Shown: piece after piece, positions 45,179-57,413 of the stretch
Layout: each line of letters starts with the position of its first letter
How positions within the stretch are numbered: the first letter of the stretch is position 1
Assembly (NCBI GenBank): GCA_033558025.1
Contig: JAUCEF010000007.1
Location: 558,001-622,000, forward strand
Source of the DNA: Phytophthora sp. 'mugwort'
Taxonomy: Eukaryota; Oomycota; Peronosporomycetes; Peronosporales; Peronosporaceae
Length of the DNA stretch: 64,000 nt
Reading direction: 5' to 3'
Made by a program: the position numbers and the translations under genes
Notes under the pieces: model-generated
What the model saw: the letters and a program-made list of their open reading frames with translations, nothing else
Database searches by the model: none
What the model was told of the DNA's origin: nothing

Positions 45179-46676
45179 TTGCACTCTCGAATTGAAGAAG
45201 GGCAGCGTTGGGCTGCTAGTAGTACACGTAAGTGTACGGGATATGCCCATCCCTTCCGACTCTTGATAGACCCCGGGGCGTCGAAGAACTTCGCACGCCG
45301 CCAGCCTGTTGCGGAGAACAGCAACAAGTTGGCCGATACTTTACGAGAAAGCAAAGGCAACGGGACAGTGTCAGTACAACTGGCCGACGGAACGGTGATT
45401 ACCGTTCCCAAGGATCCATGTGGATCTAGCTGTGAAGTTCGAGGACTTCGACAGCATGGAGCAGCTTACTGTCCTAGAGATGGACAATGTATGACTTGAT
45501 CCTGGGAATGCCCTGGCTCAAGAAACATGAGCCATGGATCGATTGGCGAAACAAAGCCATCGGGGCCAGCTGGCCCGCAGTTACTGGCAGAGCATTGGTG
45601 AGTCATGTTCCCACCTCTACCAGGAACTGGGGCGTCCGAAAGGGGCGCCGGGATGCAGGAGCATCCAGTGAATTTGGGAGCCGCCGACGTATTGAGCGAC
45701 TCCCTAGAAGCGGTGGCAGCAGAAGCTGCACCTGGTCGAGTGCGGCAGTCCTTACCGGATAGCCCTCGACCCCCGCCGGAATCTAGACCGACGGCTGAGG
45801 CTTCAAGAGTGGCGGTGCCCGGAGGCACCGACCAGGTGGGTATCCTAGGTCCACACCAAGTCACCCAGACTGAAACTGGCGCAGAAGACACGCGAGGCGC
45901 TTCCTGTGTGGGTAACCATGTTCCACACCGAGTCATCTAGACAGAAACTGGCGAGGAAGGCGCAGAATGCGCTTCCTGTGTGGGTAACCATGTTCCACAC
46001 CAGGTCGACCAGACCATAACTGAAGAAGGAGTGGCGGAATGCGCTTCCTGTGTGGGTAACTTGTTCCACACGAAGCTCTAGAAGCTTTGGACTTCGTCAA
46101 TGAGACGTCCATAGACGTGGATAACGAAGTACCACGTCACGGTCGCCGTCGATGACATAATCGACACCGCAAGTCGAGTCTAAAGTCATTTCAGACTAGA
46201 GTCGCTTCAAGCGACTCGGAACCCAGGGCCTGGGTTCTTCCGACGCAGCCTGTCGAAGGGTGTTATCACATCCTCGACGGCGAGACCGGCCATCGGGTCA
46301 AGGCAGGCGGCATCCAGCTAGAGCCGCTGCCAGAGGTATCAGAGCTCCTGAAGCTCGAAGAGTTGACGCCAACAGATTTCCTGGCCGACCTGAAGGCAGG
46401 AGAAATCGCAGAGGTGGTACTCTTGAAGTAAGAGTCCACTTTAGAGGAATTGAATTCCTCCTCGGTTATGGACGAGGGCGTCCTAGAGGCATTCTCCTCC
46501 CAGCGTGCCTCGCGCTTGGGTTCTCCAAGAACCCAAAGGATCCAGTGTATCGTTTGATGAAAAAGTTCGAGGACGTGATGTCCAATGATCCACCGTCTCA
46601 ACTCCCACCGGATCGTGGGATCAGGCACGAGATTGATCTCGTGCTGGGAACAAAGTATTGTGTCACCAGACAATGA
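45179..46676 (+). pseudogene. Gypsy A protease and linker, right copy
   Basis: Protease motif LIDPGASKNFARR at about 45,260. MYDLILGMPWLKKHEPWIDW (45487-45762), the repeat-bearing linker (45845-46071) and the pre-reverse-transcriptase segment (46260-46676) follow. Frames break at the same places as in the left copy. Confidence 0.75.
45845..46071 (+). repeat. 71-72-bp tandem repeats in gypsy A, right copy
   Basis: The mirror image of 32420-32646. Three and a half units each encode about 24 residues with ECASCVGNHVPHQV. Confidence 0.85.
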
Positions 46677-46847
46677 CCACTGCCTCGCGAGCAGTGCGAG
46701 GACATTGATGCCTTCTTTGTCGCAAAGGCCAATGTAGGCATGGTGCGGGAATCGAAATCCCCGCACTCGACGCCAACCTTCTGCGTTCGGAAGCCGAACG
46801 AGAAATAGCATCTGGTTCATGCTTTTAATAAGCTGAACAGCGCAGCG

Positions 46848-47921
46848 GTGCCGGCCCAGACACCCATCCCACGAAAAGATGTGTTGTTAAATAACATGGT
46901 CGGGTGCGAGTTATACATCGCCCTGGATCTGGTGGACGGATACTACCAGATCCTGATGCGCGAGAGCGACATCCCGCTCACCGCAGTGAGTACCCCGAGC
47001 GGTATGCTCTGGGGGTGGCTGGTGATGCCACAGGGCCTGTCTAATGCACCGGCGACGTTCAATCGCCTGGTCACGCAGTTGTTTAGACCACTGCGTGCGT
47101 ACGCACAGTCGTACTTCGACGACACCTTCATCCATAGCCGTACTGAGGGAGACAAGACGGCTATGCAGGTGCATTTGAAGCACCTCCGTCGAGTGTTGGA
47201 GGTCCTGAGAGCGAACAAGCTCTATGCCAACATCAACAAGTGCGTCTTCGCGGCGCAAGAGATCAAAGTTCTCGGTTGCTTCGTTAGCAACGTCGGCGTT
47301 CGAGATGACCCGGAGAAGGTCAAGGCCATTTCGGCTTGGTCAACGCCAAGTTCCCAGAAGGACCTGAGGAAGTGGCTGAGCTTGACCAACTACCTTCACA
47401 AGTACAGCGAAGGGTACGCGGGTCTGGCTAGACCCTTGTCGGATCTTCTAAAGAAGGATACCGACTGGCGCTGGGGGCGTGAGCACCAGGAAGCCTTTGA
47501 CAATGTCAAGGCAAGCCTTCAGAAGGCGCCTGTCCTGGCACTGCCGGACGAGACAAAGGCGTTGCAATCGGGTGTGCATTGCTGCAGCACGATGCAGCAG
47601 GACGTGAACGAGTGATCTTGTTTCAGTCCAGGCAGCTCAAGACTACCGAACGGAACTACCCCGTTCACGACAAGGAGCTGCTGGTCATGAAGTAGCCTTG
47701 TCATGTTCCGGCTGTACCTCCTGGGCTCCCAGCCCTTTGTGATCTACACAGATCATGCATCCTTACGGACGGCGACGAATTCGCCCCATTTGTCCCAACG
47801 GATGGCGAGGTGGCTGTCTTTCTTCGCGGAATACAACTTCCGCGTCGAGTACAAGCCTGGCAAGCTCAATGTTCTTGACGATGCGATGTCACGAAGCCGG
47901 ACTATGAGCTGTCGCACATAA
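46848..47921 (+). pseudogene. Gypsy A reverse transcriptase and RNase H, right copy
   Basis: 46848-47615 encodes the palm with VMPQGLSNAPATFNRL and SYFDDTF. RNase H (SQPFVIYTDHASLR) is in a shifted frame at 47703-47921. The predicted peptides are the same as in the left copy. Confidence 0.85.
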
Positions 47922-48093
47922 GCCGTGACTCGACCAATCTATACGATCACATACGCATGGCGTATCGGGGCGATGAAGCCCTGGCACCTCTGGTGCGTTT
48001 CCTGGCCGCTGGAAAGGCAGCTAAGGCCGAGTGGCTCACGCCACGACAGAGAGCCCGGCTCCATCGATACGAGTGGGCCGATGACCTGCTCTA

Positions 48094-48962
48094 CTATCGA
48101 GTGGAGACCCATGAACCCCCACGGGTAATCGTATTAATGACGAGGATCTCAAGTTTGGCATCCTTCAAGAGGCGCACGATGCTCCGTCCAGAGGTCGCTT
48201 GGGCCGCTAGAAGACCTTGCAATCGGTCTCTCAATATCTTTGGTAGACCCACATATACAAGTGGGTCGCACAGTACGTGAAGACATGGGAAACATGTCAG
48301 CGGGTGAAACCCGCCGGGCACGCCTCGTCTCCTTTTCAGAGCCTGCCTGGTTCCAGCGGACTGCTAGAAGTCGGTGAGTCTGGAATTCATCTTGGACTTC
48401 CAGACGACGGCCACGGAAACACCGGCATCTGGGTGTTCGTGTGCCGTCTGATCAAGATGGTGCGTCTTGCTCCGGTCAAAGACACAGTGACCGGGGAACA
48501 GGCTGCGAAGCTGTGCCTGGACGGCGTTTTCCGCCATCATGGTCTGCCGTACACAATTGTCTCGGATCGTGACCGGCGGTTTGCCGCTGCGTTTTGGCGA
48601 ACACTGTTCCATCTACTTGGAACGAGGCTGCACATGTATACTGCCGATCACCCGCCTCCAACGGATGGACGGACGGAGCGTGCCAACCGATCGCTTGAGG
48701 ACATTCTACGCAGTATCTGTGCAGAGTCTCCTCGCACTCAGAACGCCTGCCGGTAGTTGAGTTTGCACTCAACAATGCGGTTCACGCATCGACCAGGTAT
48801 ACCCCGTTCTACCTGAATGGCTTACGCCATCCACGGGAGCCGCTCACTTTGCGAGGCAGCACCCCGTCTTCAATTCTAAGTGGAGGAGAGGCTCGGAAAG
48901 CGCTTTCCTCCCAAGTCTCGGATATGAGACCGGTTTCCTTGCGGAAACAAGTGGAGTTTTGA
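48094..48962 (+). pseudogene. Gypsy A integrase, right copy, truncated
   Basis: 48277-48756 contains KTWETCQRVKPAGH, TIVSDRDRRFAAAFW and TDGRTERANRSLEDI. The sequence stops at 48962 before the SH3-like C-terminal part that the left copy still has. Confidence 0.8.
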
Positions 48963-49640
48963 CTTGTCCACGCCCTTAAAACACCGAGGATTGAGGTACC
49001 GATGAATCACAAGTGGCTCAAGCTTCTCGCTCCCGTCCATGTTGCAACACAAAGCAACGGTGATGCGAGCTTTGTCCTTCTTGTGACCGGCAATTGGCCG
49101 TGTTGCAAGCGTTTGGTTAGGCTCCATGCGAAAAAATAGACCCGTTTCGTCCATATTATAGACGTCTCGTGGCTCATACTCATCCAACAGGTCCATCAAC
49201 TCTTTCCGTTGTGCCTCAAGCTCATGCACAGCAACACTTGCAGCCTCTCCATGCATTCGATGAGACTTGATGCCATGGCGCTGTTTGAACCTCGTCACCC
49301 ACGACGAGGACACGGATTGGTCGGGACCAAGCAGTTCGTTCGCTTTCGTCCAGATGATGGCGTCACTGATGCATACGCGGGCTTGTACCGACACAAACCA
49401 TTCGAACAATTGCTTCTCCATCGCTTCAAACCGACCAGCTTGCTTGCGTTTTGCCTGCTGATTGGCGTGATTGTCTTGCTTGGTACGAAGAATCTTGCTG
49501 ATTGTCGAGCGTTTGACATGCTTCCCCAGCGTGCGAAGAGCCCAATCACTCAATGCCTGTTGCGTCAGGTCTGAATTGGCCTCGTGGTGGGCTCTGATCT
49601 TGTTCTTTTCGTCTATCGTGAGGCAAATGCGGGACGGCAT
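48963..49640 (-). pseudogene. Pogo-like transposase, truncated by gypsy A
   Basis: From the ATG at 49640 the minus strand reads MPSRICLTIDEKNKIRAHHE. The CENP-B type HTH (KRSTISKILRTKQDN) and the Tc5-type HTH (EWFVSVQARVCISDAIIWTK, WVTRFKQRHGIKSHRMHGEA) follow. The DDE start VYNMDETGLFFRMEPN supplies the first catalytic Asp. The frame is uninterrupted for about 225 residues, then meets gypsy A sequence at 48962. The second Asp and the third acidic residue are lost. A possible left terminus (TA then CAGATGAGGCACAAATCG, minus strand) lies near 49,828, but no partner exists to prove it. Confidence 0.8.
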
Positions 49641-50419
49641 GTTAGAAAATCCAAGAATGAAGCGCAGTAGTCGGCTAAAATCATCAAAATCCACTGACGA
49701 CCAGTCATTTTGTGCTCCTGTGTTCCTGTGTTATATAACTGTGAGATAACAATTTTATCTTGATTTCACTATTGGCATTTCTGTTCCTTGAACCGATGTG
49801 CGACAACTCGATTTGTGCCTCATCTGTAAGTCACACAACTGTGATTTGTCTGTACTTAGTATATTTGAGCTGTTCAGCATACCCCAAAACGCAGCCATCA
49901 TAAATTGAATCTATTGAACGAATTGGGATAGAATTGTCATAGAAAAGCTTCGAAATTGCCCATAAAAAGTGCGAAATGGGCGCGATGCTGTTCTCGGGAT
50001 GGCACCCTTGCAAAGGGAACTTGTACACTTCAGAGAGCCTGAAAGGTCCTGCCGGTTTCAAGGAGCATATAGATCAATTACAGACCAAAAGGCATTAGTT
50101 TTGCGAGCTGGAGCTTTCATAATCAACGATTGCATTTTATCTTGAATATTGTATGCCAAGCTTGGTTTATTTTTTCTTTTTATGCACCACACTTGTTGAA
50201 CACCCCCTCCTATTCTTGGCATTTGTATGGTGTCTTAAGTGACCGGAAATATGCCCCAGACGGATACATGTATAATGCAACGCTCTCTACAGTATTATCA
50301 CCTCTGAAGACGGGCTGATCAAACGCTATTTTTGTCTAGCTAAGCTACCTTGAACGCTCTCGCTCTCCTTTTCAAGGCGACGTGACTACCCGACATTTGC
50401 TTCTCAGTGCATTTGATCT
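49641..50419. other. Pogo 5' flank and upstream region of the next gene
   Basis: No coding signal. AT-rich, with several inverted CACAACTGTG/CACAGTTGTG-like pieces at 49,830-49,850. The promoter of the 50420 gene must lie at its right end. Confidence 0.4.
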
Positions 50420-52417
50420 ATGCGTGTGTTGATCGTGAATGCATATCCAGCTTCTAGCAAGCGTGGCCGCGAACAGTTTGATGAATTTCGACGCCACGTC
50501 ACGCTTGTACTGAGGGAACTGCAGAGAGTGGAGGTCACGCAAATCGAAATTGTGGTAAAACAGTCAAGGCTGTGCTGTTAGTATTTTAAATATCGATGGG
50601 CTAACCTTGTACATGTATATCAAAACACATTGCAGGAGACGCATCGCAGCAACCTTGATTCGTTTTTGTTCGAGCTTCATTCAGAGTTCGCCGACCCGCA
50701 CAACATTACAAATTTCGACCAGCTCGATTTCGTATTCGTCGACGGTGACGCAAATTCCAGTCCATGGGCAGCGAACATGCGGAAGCTCGCATTACTGACC
50801 AAAATGTGCATGATGACGGGAAAGTGTTTGTATGGAAGTAGTATTGGTGCATCATTGCTCGCTTTCGTATGCTCCACGGGTGGGCAGCAATTGCGAGTAA
50901 TAAACAACGATGGAAAAGGCAGCCTTCTCGGCACATTTCAAGATATTCCACAGCCGCCGCAAGAAACAAGACCGGTCGGGTTTGCATCTCCCCGCGATGG
51001 AGACAATAACGTGCTGCTTGATATCAAGAGCGGTGACTTTTTCGTGTATATTAAGCGGGAGCATTCCTGGGTTCCAAAAGGCAACACTGGTCTTGTACTC
51101 CATTCAAGTGACAGCGCACGTTGCTACGGGGCTCGGCCCAACTCCGCCCGCGCTGGAAGTAAGAAAACGAACGTAGGCCAGATCAGTCAGCCACTTTTTC
51201 TCGCCAAGCGAGGAGAAATCCGGTGTTGTATTCGTCTCGAAGTTGCAAACCAGCACCCAGTGATCATGATGACGTTTCCTCGACTGCGGGAGTTGATCCT
51301 CAACTGCAAAAGCAAATGGGATTTGGACGAGGAGATTTCTAGTACTAGTGGCAACAAGTATCGAGTGCTAATCGATAGTAGCCGCGGGCCTATGCTGTTG
51401 GAGTTTGGAAATTGTTTGGGGTCGCATTTTGAATTAGCAAGTGAATACCCAGGATCTTTTGAATTGTTGCGGAATTTCACACTGGCAAAATATGATGAAC
51501 TCAAGGTGCATGCACATCTCGATCGTAGCTACGTCTCAGCAATCAGCGGGTCTGCACGACTAAAACAGAGATTGAGTTTAGCACAAAACAAGCATGTTGG
51601 TCCCACTCATGCTACCCGAATCGAAACAAAACTACCGAGCAACAATAATACGCACCTAATTGCAGGACACGAAGGAATTGGGGTCGGCAGAACATCTCCT
51701 AAGCGTTGTCGACCCGTTTCAGCAGGTCCTCACCGATCCAAGTCACACGAAGCAATATCGAGGCGCATCCAAACCTCGAGATCTGCCTACCCGTCTACGC
51801 CTGAACACAATTCGATTCATTCAATCCGTGCTGATTTTACGAACTTGGGTGAAAGCAATGCCGCACTACTTCATTCTGAAAGAATACGTCGACAAGGAAG
51901 CTTTAATTGCAAGGAGATGTACCCCGAGACGGGGGATTCTACTCCATATCAAGCAGAACCGCTCCGAATTGTGCGTGTTCCCCAAAAGAATGAACTGGAA
52001 AAACCCTACTGTGCACTGCGCCGCTTTGGCACGATGCGCAAGGAAGAGAAAACGCTCACAAATGGTTATTATTCAGTGGTGAACGACGCACCTTATATGA
52101 GTGCTTATGACCGGGAAACTGTCAACAAGCAGGTATGAGCTCGCCTCTTTCTTAAGCTCTAATTCTCTGCTCATTAAACGCATCATTAATTTCCGTGACT
52201 GCAGAAAGGAAAGTTAAGATGGATAGGAGGGCCTTTCCGCACCGCTATCGGGAAGGCGTCAACACACGTAGTACCGGAGGCTAGTATCTTCATCGAAGAC
52301 CCGTTTGAACAGAAGAATTCGCCATTCTACATGACCCAGCGACGGCAACTTGACCCTGATGATAAATCATCGGAACAGCAACCATGTGGAAACCATCAAC
52401 GAACTCGAAAGAGGTAG
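50420..52417 (+). CDS. Conserved protein with GATase-like N-terminus lacking the nucleophile Cys
   Basis: Three exons (50420-50554, 50636-52132, 52205-52417) give 614 residues. The N-terminus (MRVLIVNAYPASSKRGREQF) and the segment FDQLDFVFVDGDANSSPWA then KCLYGSSIGASLLAFVCSTG look like a class I glutamine amidotransferase/DJ-1 fold. The elbow reads GSSIG, where the family has G-x-C-x-G, so the catalytic Cys is replaced. The middle (residues 320-480) is polar and low-complexity. The C-terminus KGKLRWIGGPFRTAIGKAST is reminiscent of ciliary proteins. No enzymatic role is claimed. It is convergent with RPA1 (192 bp between stops). Confidence 0.75.
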
Positions 52418-52609
52418 TCCTTTTTACACATAATCTTATCATGTTGACGTTGCAGTGAGGGACCAAAGCTCGAAAAAAACACGCAGCGGATAAACACGAA
52501 TTCATAGAGTTAGGGCCACAGTGACTGTGAAGCCAGCATCAGACCAAGCCGACAACAAAGCACTACTTATGCAACCTGGGCCTTGCTCTCTTCGCCCCAG
52601 CTAGCCAAA

Positions 52610-54660
52610 TCAATTGTATTGGGCAATCGCTTGTAGCAGATCCTTGGATTCTTGTACGAAGTCGACAGGTTCCAGGTTCATTACATTGGCCTTGACGCGA
52701 AGTTCCTCTTGCACGTTCTCGGCCTTCACACGGAGCCGGCAGACATACTGCTTGAACAACGCTTCCTTGAAAATGGACTCGAATAGCGCTGGGTTCGAGT
52801 CACGTAGCTCGGCGATTTCATCGGCGGAGCGGCCGCCCATCACCACCTTGCCTTGGTCGTTAAAGCATGTCGTCCACGTGTTGCCTGTGTGGTCCAGCAT
52901 CATCAGCGAAAGAATGTAGCGGTTTTCGCAATTGGGGTAGGAAGTTTGGCATTTCTCGCACGTGTAGTTCTGAGCCACGTCAGCCACAACCTTCTTCTGG
53001 CACTTTGGGCATGCTTGGTAATAAATGCCCGTGTCATGCTTGATAAAGTTGACCGTTCCCTTTACTGTGATGTAATCTGGCTTCTGACCAAACCCAAGCT
53101 GCTTGCCCTTGATGTCATTTAAGACTCCACGCTCGGCAAAGCTGCCAAGAGAACCACCGCCAAAGCCGCCACCTCCGGAGCTAAGAGACTTTGTCTGAGC
53201 TGCATTGCCACCGTTGGAGAACCACGTGACAAGATGGCCAGCTTCAGTGATGGCTGGATTGACAGTGAAGCTCGAGCTCATCACGGTGCCGATCGATCGA
53301 CCATTGTACTCACTCACACGGCAGCCCTTAATGGCCACAACCTGGTTCAGCCAGCTAGAACAATCTTGCTGAGCACGCTCGTTCCACATCGTGCACTTAA
53401 TCTCGGCATTGGAGTCGTCCACGAGCGAGATGTCGCGCTTAAACAGCTGCTTGCCGGCCTTGGATGTGATCTCATTCACCTGGCCAACATCACGCACGAT
53501 CCCAATGACGTCCACATTTGAATCAGCCGGAACGTTCTCAATCTCGGCGATTTTCTTGAACGAGTAGTGCATCTGCGAGATCTGTCCATCTTCCGGTGCC
53601 GGGGAAATATCCGAGTGCTGGTCGAAGGTCACCTCGTAGTCGTTGTCTACCGATGAGAAGCGGCGGTTAGCCATCTTAACCTTGCCACCAGAGAAGTAAA
53701 AGACACCACCTGGGCGCAACATTTCGTAAAACTTGTCCACACCGTCATTAAAGAAGGTGGCACGAATTTCGCCGGCCTTTGCGTCAAGCAAGTCAACACT
53801 AAAGAGCTTGCCAGAACCGCGGGCGTTGGTCCAGTTCTTGACCGGAGCGCGGGTCGTCACACGCGCCTTAATGGTCCAGCGTCCACCGGCGTAAGGATTC
53901 AGACTCTGGATGTCCGAAAGGCGAATATTCGGATCCTGACGTACGACAGGTCCGCGGTTATACGCAGGCTTCGCAGGCGGCGCGTAGCTCGAAGGGACAG
54001 CAGGGGGCTGCTTATACTGGTTGACAGGAGCCTGCTGCTGCTGGTAGGAAGATTGCGCGGGTGCAGCAGGTCTCGCTCCGAGAGCCGCCGCAGGAGGGGC
54101 CGAGGCCGTAGGAGCAGCAGGAATCGCTGGTCCCTTGGCGCCTTCAATATTCTGCGGTGAGCCAATGCGGTCGAATGCGGGAACGATTTCGCCGATTTTC
54201 AGCACGATGAGGATCCGACGGCCATGCACCTCGTTGCCCAAGTAATCTTTCAGCTGTAGCACAAAGTTCGTCTTGAGACTCTCGCTCTCCATCATCTGTG
54301 AGGCATGAAGCAGCAGCGCATTACAGTTAGACCAGGAGAAGGGATAAAACAGTCGGTGACTCCTGGAGGCTTTGGGCGTACCGGCGCGAGCTGCGTCGCG
54401 AGCATTCCGCTGATATAGGAAGTTCCGTCGGACAGCACGATACTATGAGGTTGAAGGCATACAGAGGTCAAGAGATAAACGTTAGTTGGACCGATCTCTC
54501 TCCATCGGAGCTGTCTGTGCCCGTACCGGTATCGGTCGCCGCCCGTGCCGCTGGCCGGTTTAATCTTCTTGGTGTCGATGATCTGCAGCCACGGCTCGAA
54601 GCCGTCGGGTGTCTGTTTGTTGTAGAGCATCGACACAGCGTTGGGCGTGAGGTTCACCAT
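52610..54660 (-). CDS. RPA1: Replication protein A large subunit (RPA70)
   Basis: Three exons: 54660-54527, 54442-54382 and 54295-52610, phases 2 then 0, giving 626 residues (human 616). It binds single-stranded DNA in replication and repair as part of the RPA heterotrimer. The N-terminal interaction domain spans exons 1-2 (WLQIIDTKKIK, IVLSDGTSYISGMLATQL). A Pro/Gln/Ala-rich linker follows, then OB folds A and B (SLNPYAGGRWTIKARVTTRA, SVDNDYEVTFDQHSDI). OB fold C carries the zinc ribbon with Cys 494, 497, 511 and 514 (CPKC...CEKC). It is divergent from TXNL4B with 185 bp between the ATGs. Confidence 0.95.
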
Positions 54661-54845
54661 CGTAACTCACGCACTTGTCTCTTGCTGGGTTGACTCGGTT
54701 GTGTGTTTTAAGAGCGCGGGGATTGTTTGCCATCACCTTCTTGGCGCCAAAAGTATCGTACCTAACGAAAACAATGTGTACCACATAATATATGTTGTAC
54801 ATCGATGTGAACCACATACAATTTATCGTGTTTTAGATGCACCTT
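54661..54845. promoter_or_regulatory. Bidirectional RPA1/TXNL4B promoter
   Basis: The 185-bp space between the two divergent ATGs must hold both promoters. I see no clear initiator match. Only AT-rich sequence stands out on the TXNL4B side. Confidence 0.4.
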
Positions 54846-55553
54846 ATGGCTTCGCTCCTGCTGGAACAGCTCGCGACAAAGTCGGCGGTGGACGACGCCA
54901 TCCGCGGTACCAAGGACCGGGTGCTCGTTCTACGCTTCGGCCGAGCCTCGGACACTGTGTGCTTGCAGCAGGACGATATCGTGTGTCGCCGGAAAATGCT
55001 GCGCAGTTCTGTGGGTGTCCTCGTTTCTGACAATACAATTGTGCAATCTTCTGCAGCTGGTCAGATGCGAGCGAGAGCTGTCCAAGATGGCGCGGGTGTG
55101 TCTGGTGGAGGCGGAGCAGGTACCCATCTACTGCCAGTACTTTGACATTACCCTCATCCCCGCCACTATTTTCTTCGTCAACGGCCAGCACATGAAAGTG
55201 GACTATGGGTGCGTATTGTAGTGACGGCGACGCTTGTCACGGCTATTGCGATGCTCCATTACATAAACTTATCGTCCTCTAGCAGTAAATCTCATCATTG
55301 GGCTGAATTATCTTAGTACACCCGACCACACCAAATTCATCGGAGCTTTCCGGATAAAGCAAGACTTCATCGACATCGTAGAGGTGCATCAGACGGCAAT
55401 GCTATCATCGGCTTGATTCGGTCTGACCTGCCGATTTTCTGTTTGGTGGGGCAGGTTATTTATCGCGGTGCAAAACACGGGAAGTTAATTGTGAGCTGTC
55501 CGATCGAGAAGTCGCACATCCCCCAGTACGACCTCATTTACAAGGACATCTAG
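54846..55553 (+). CDS. TXNL4B: Thioredoxin-like U5 snRNP-type protein, DIM1-like
   Basis: Four exons: 54846-54980, 55057-55208, 55317-55383 and 55455-55553, giving 150 residues (human TXNL4B has 149). I chose the ATG at 54846 over 54837 because [19 protein letters not shown] aligns with the family start. The protein has the DIM1 thioredoxin fold without a CxxC active site: [60 protein letters not shown] and the end QYDLIYKDI. The [10 protein letters not shown] and [12 protein letters not shown] features resemble TXNL4B more than TXNL4A. Its family acts in pre-mRNA splicing. Confidence 0.92.
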
Positions 55554-55879
55554 CGCAAAGTGATGATTAGTTGGTCACTTAAGTGTATCCATACTTGGTG
55601 GAGGAACCACGGGCCGATTACGGAATAGATCTTGCACACGCTGATTCGTCTTCTTGAACGACTCTCGTGCACCATCCACATTGGCTTGTAACTCTTGTGA
55701 GCGGCGCTGCTGCGGCAAACGTGGGCGCGAGGAAACCACGGTTTTCATCCCCAGGATGCATTGGTTGCCGTTTGCCGGGAAGGGTGCTGCTACATTATAC
55801 TGCTCGAGTTTTGTCTACGTGGCAAAAAATAATAAAATATATAGATCGTGATCAGACTGGAAAGTTTTGAGATCGATGT
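55554..55879. other. Convergent intergenic region
   Basis: Between TXNL4B and the TPR gene. Two short overlapping plus-strand frames have no support. AT-rich aataaaatat near 55,830 could serve as polyadenylation sequence. Confidence 0.5.
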
Positions 55880-57413
55880 CTAGGTGAAGAAACCTACAAG
55901 AACTTCTGTGTCACTTGAATTGAGTCGCAGTGCTTGCTGGTAGTCTTCGCATGCAGCCTGGTGCCTTTCAAGATATCTCGCGGCGTCGCCTCTCCTCACG
56001 TAGTAAGACGCTACATTCGAGTCCTGCTCGATAGCATGACTGAACTCCAACTCCGCCTTGTCGAACTGAGCTCTGTTGAACAGCTCCACGCCAAACTGGT
56101 AGTGTACGAGTGCGACGCGCGATTGAATACTTTGGTCTCCTGGAAGGAGTTCTAGCGCGTGGTGATAATCCGCTAGCGCCTGGATGACAGCAAAACAGAT
56201 TATATTCGGCTACTGTCGTATAAAGTAAGTGGGAACTTGCTCACGCACGCACCGCTTGAAAATTACCTAGCCCGCGGTACCCGTCACCGCGATTTAGAAA
56301 GAATTGCGGGCTAGTAAACTGCTCATAGAAGAGCTCTGTGAGCTCCATCTGGCTGCGAATTGCTTGGTTCATTGCGTTTACTGCGAGCTGATATGACTTT
56401 TGACGCAGGAAGCGGGTTCCAATGTCATTCAAAATGAGGCTGCGTTGTTTGGTAATGTCACGGTACTGCGACGAGGTGTCTCGTCCCGGATTGAGACGCA
56501 AAGCTGGCACGTGTGCTGTTTTTTGGAGATTTTTGTCTTGGGAAACTTGCCGGGACTTTGTGATCTCGCGTTTGTGATGATGGCAACTAAGAGCTTTCTC
56601 GGTATCTCGCAGCGCCATGTGATACTCTCCAAGCTCGCGGTAGGCCGACGCACGTAGCAAGTAGAGTTTTGGTTCTTCGGGTGTGATATCGGCCGCTCTG
56701 GAAAGATTTTCGATGGCATCTTGAAACTGATGGGCTAGTAGCTGTGTGCGAGCCTGTTCGTAGATAATTTGAGACTCTTTCAGCAAGCGCTGCTCGTGTC
56801 CAAGCACCTCTGGATGGTCGGGTTGCAAAAGAGCTGCCTTATGGATGTCAGCGGTGGCTTTCTCCTGCATGTGCAGTCGCCAGTGCAACTTGGCGCGAAG
56901 CACAAAGTACTCGACGTCACGGCTATTGAGGCAGATACAGTGGTCAACGTCCTGTACTGCTTTTTCGAAGCAATCAGCCTCGATGTTTGCCACTGCTCGA
57001 TGCAACCAGTAGACCTCGTCAAGTGCGTTCAGCTGAATGGCCTCGTTGAGGTAGCCAAGCACAACATGAGGTGACTCGCCTAGACAGAGCAACGAGTAAG
57101 CATGGAGGTCCAGCAAAGCTGCAAGCTGATCTTTAATGCGCTGCGGCGGGTCTGGATCTACGGTGAACAGCTTCCGATAATTCGCAATCGCCGATTTGAC
57201 GTCGCAAAGCTCCCAGTACACTTGTGCACGCTTGGCGTACAACTGCGCGTGCTCGGGTCGCAAGAAGATGGCTTTGGTCAGGCACTGCAGCGCTCCATCT
57301 AGATCGTGGACAGCTATTCGAGTGTCAGCTTCCTCCTCCTTTAATTGTGACGCTTCCATAGGGGTCAAGTCTGTCGTCGCAGAAGCATTTTTACTTTGGC
57401 TGGGAGCTTCCAT
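55880..57413 (-). CDS. Tetratricopeptide-repeat protein
   Basis: Two exons, 57413-56253 and 56179-55880, joined at GTGCGT...CAG in phase 0, give 486 residues. TPR units recur throughout: AVHDLDGALQCLTKAIFLRP, HAQLYAKRAQVYWELCDVKS, AIQLNALDEVYWLHRAVANI, DAIENLSRAADITPEEPKLY, and in exon 2 AELEFSHAIEQDSNVASYYV with GDAARYLERHQAACEDYQQA. TPRs are protein-binding scaffolds. The arrangement of many repeats and a charged insert resembles TTC16-type ciliary proteins, but I would not name it. It is divergent from LC8 with 131 bp between the ATGs. Confidence 0.82.

Larger units (their letters stand above)
43679..48962 (+). mobile_element. Ty3/gypsy element A, right copy, 3'-truncated
   Basis: 5' LTR (43679-44043), primer-binding site, gag, protease, reverse transcriptase, RNase H and integrase core. 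It is cut off at 48962, where pogo sequence starts. The internal 44046-48962 is the inverted twin of 29529-34448. Apart from homopolymer lengths and a handful of substitutions the two are the same, including internal stops. No 3' LTR is present. Confidence 0.88.
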
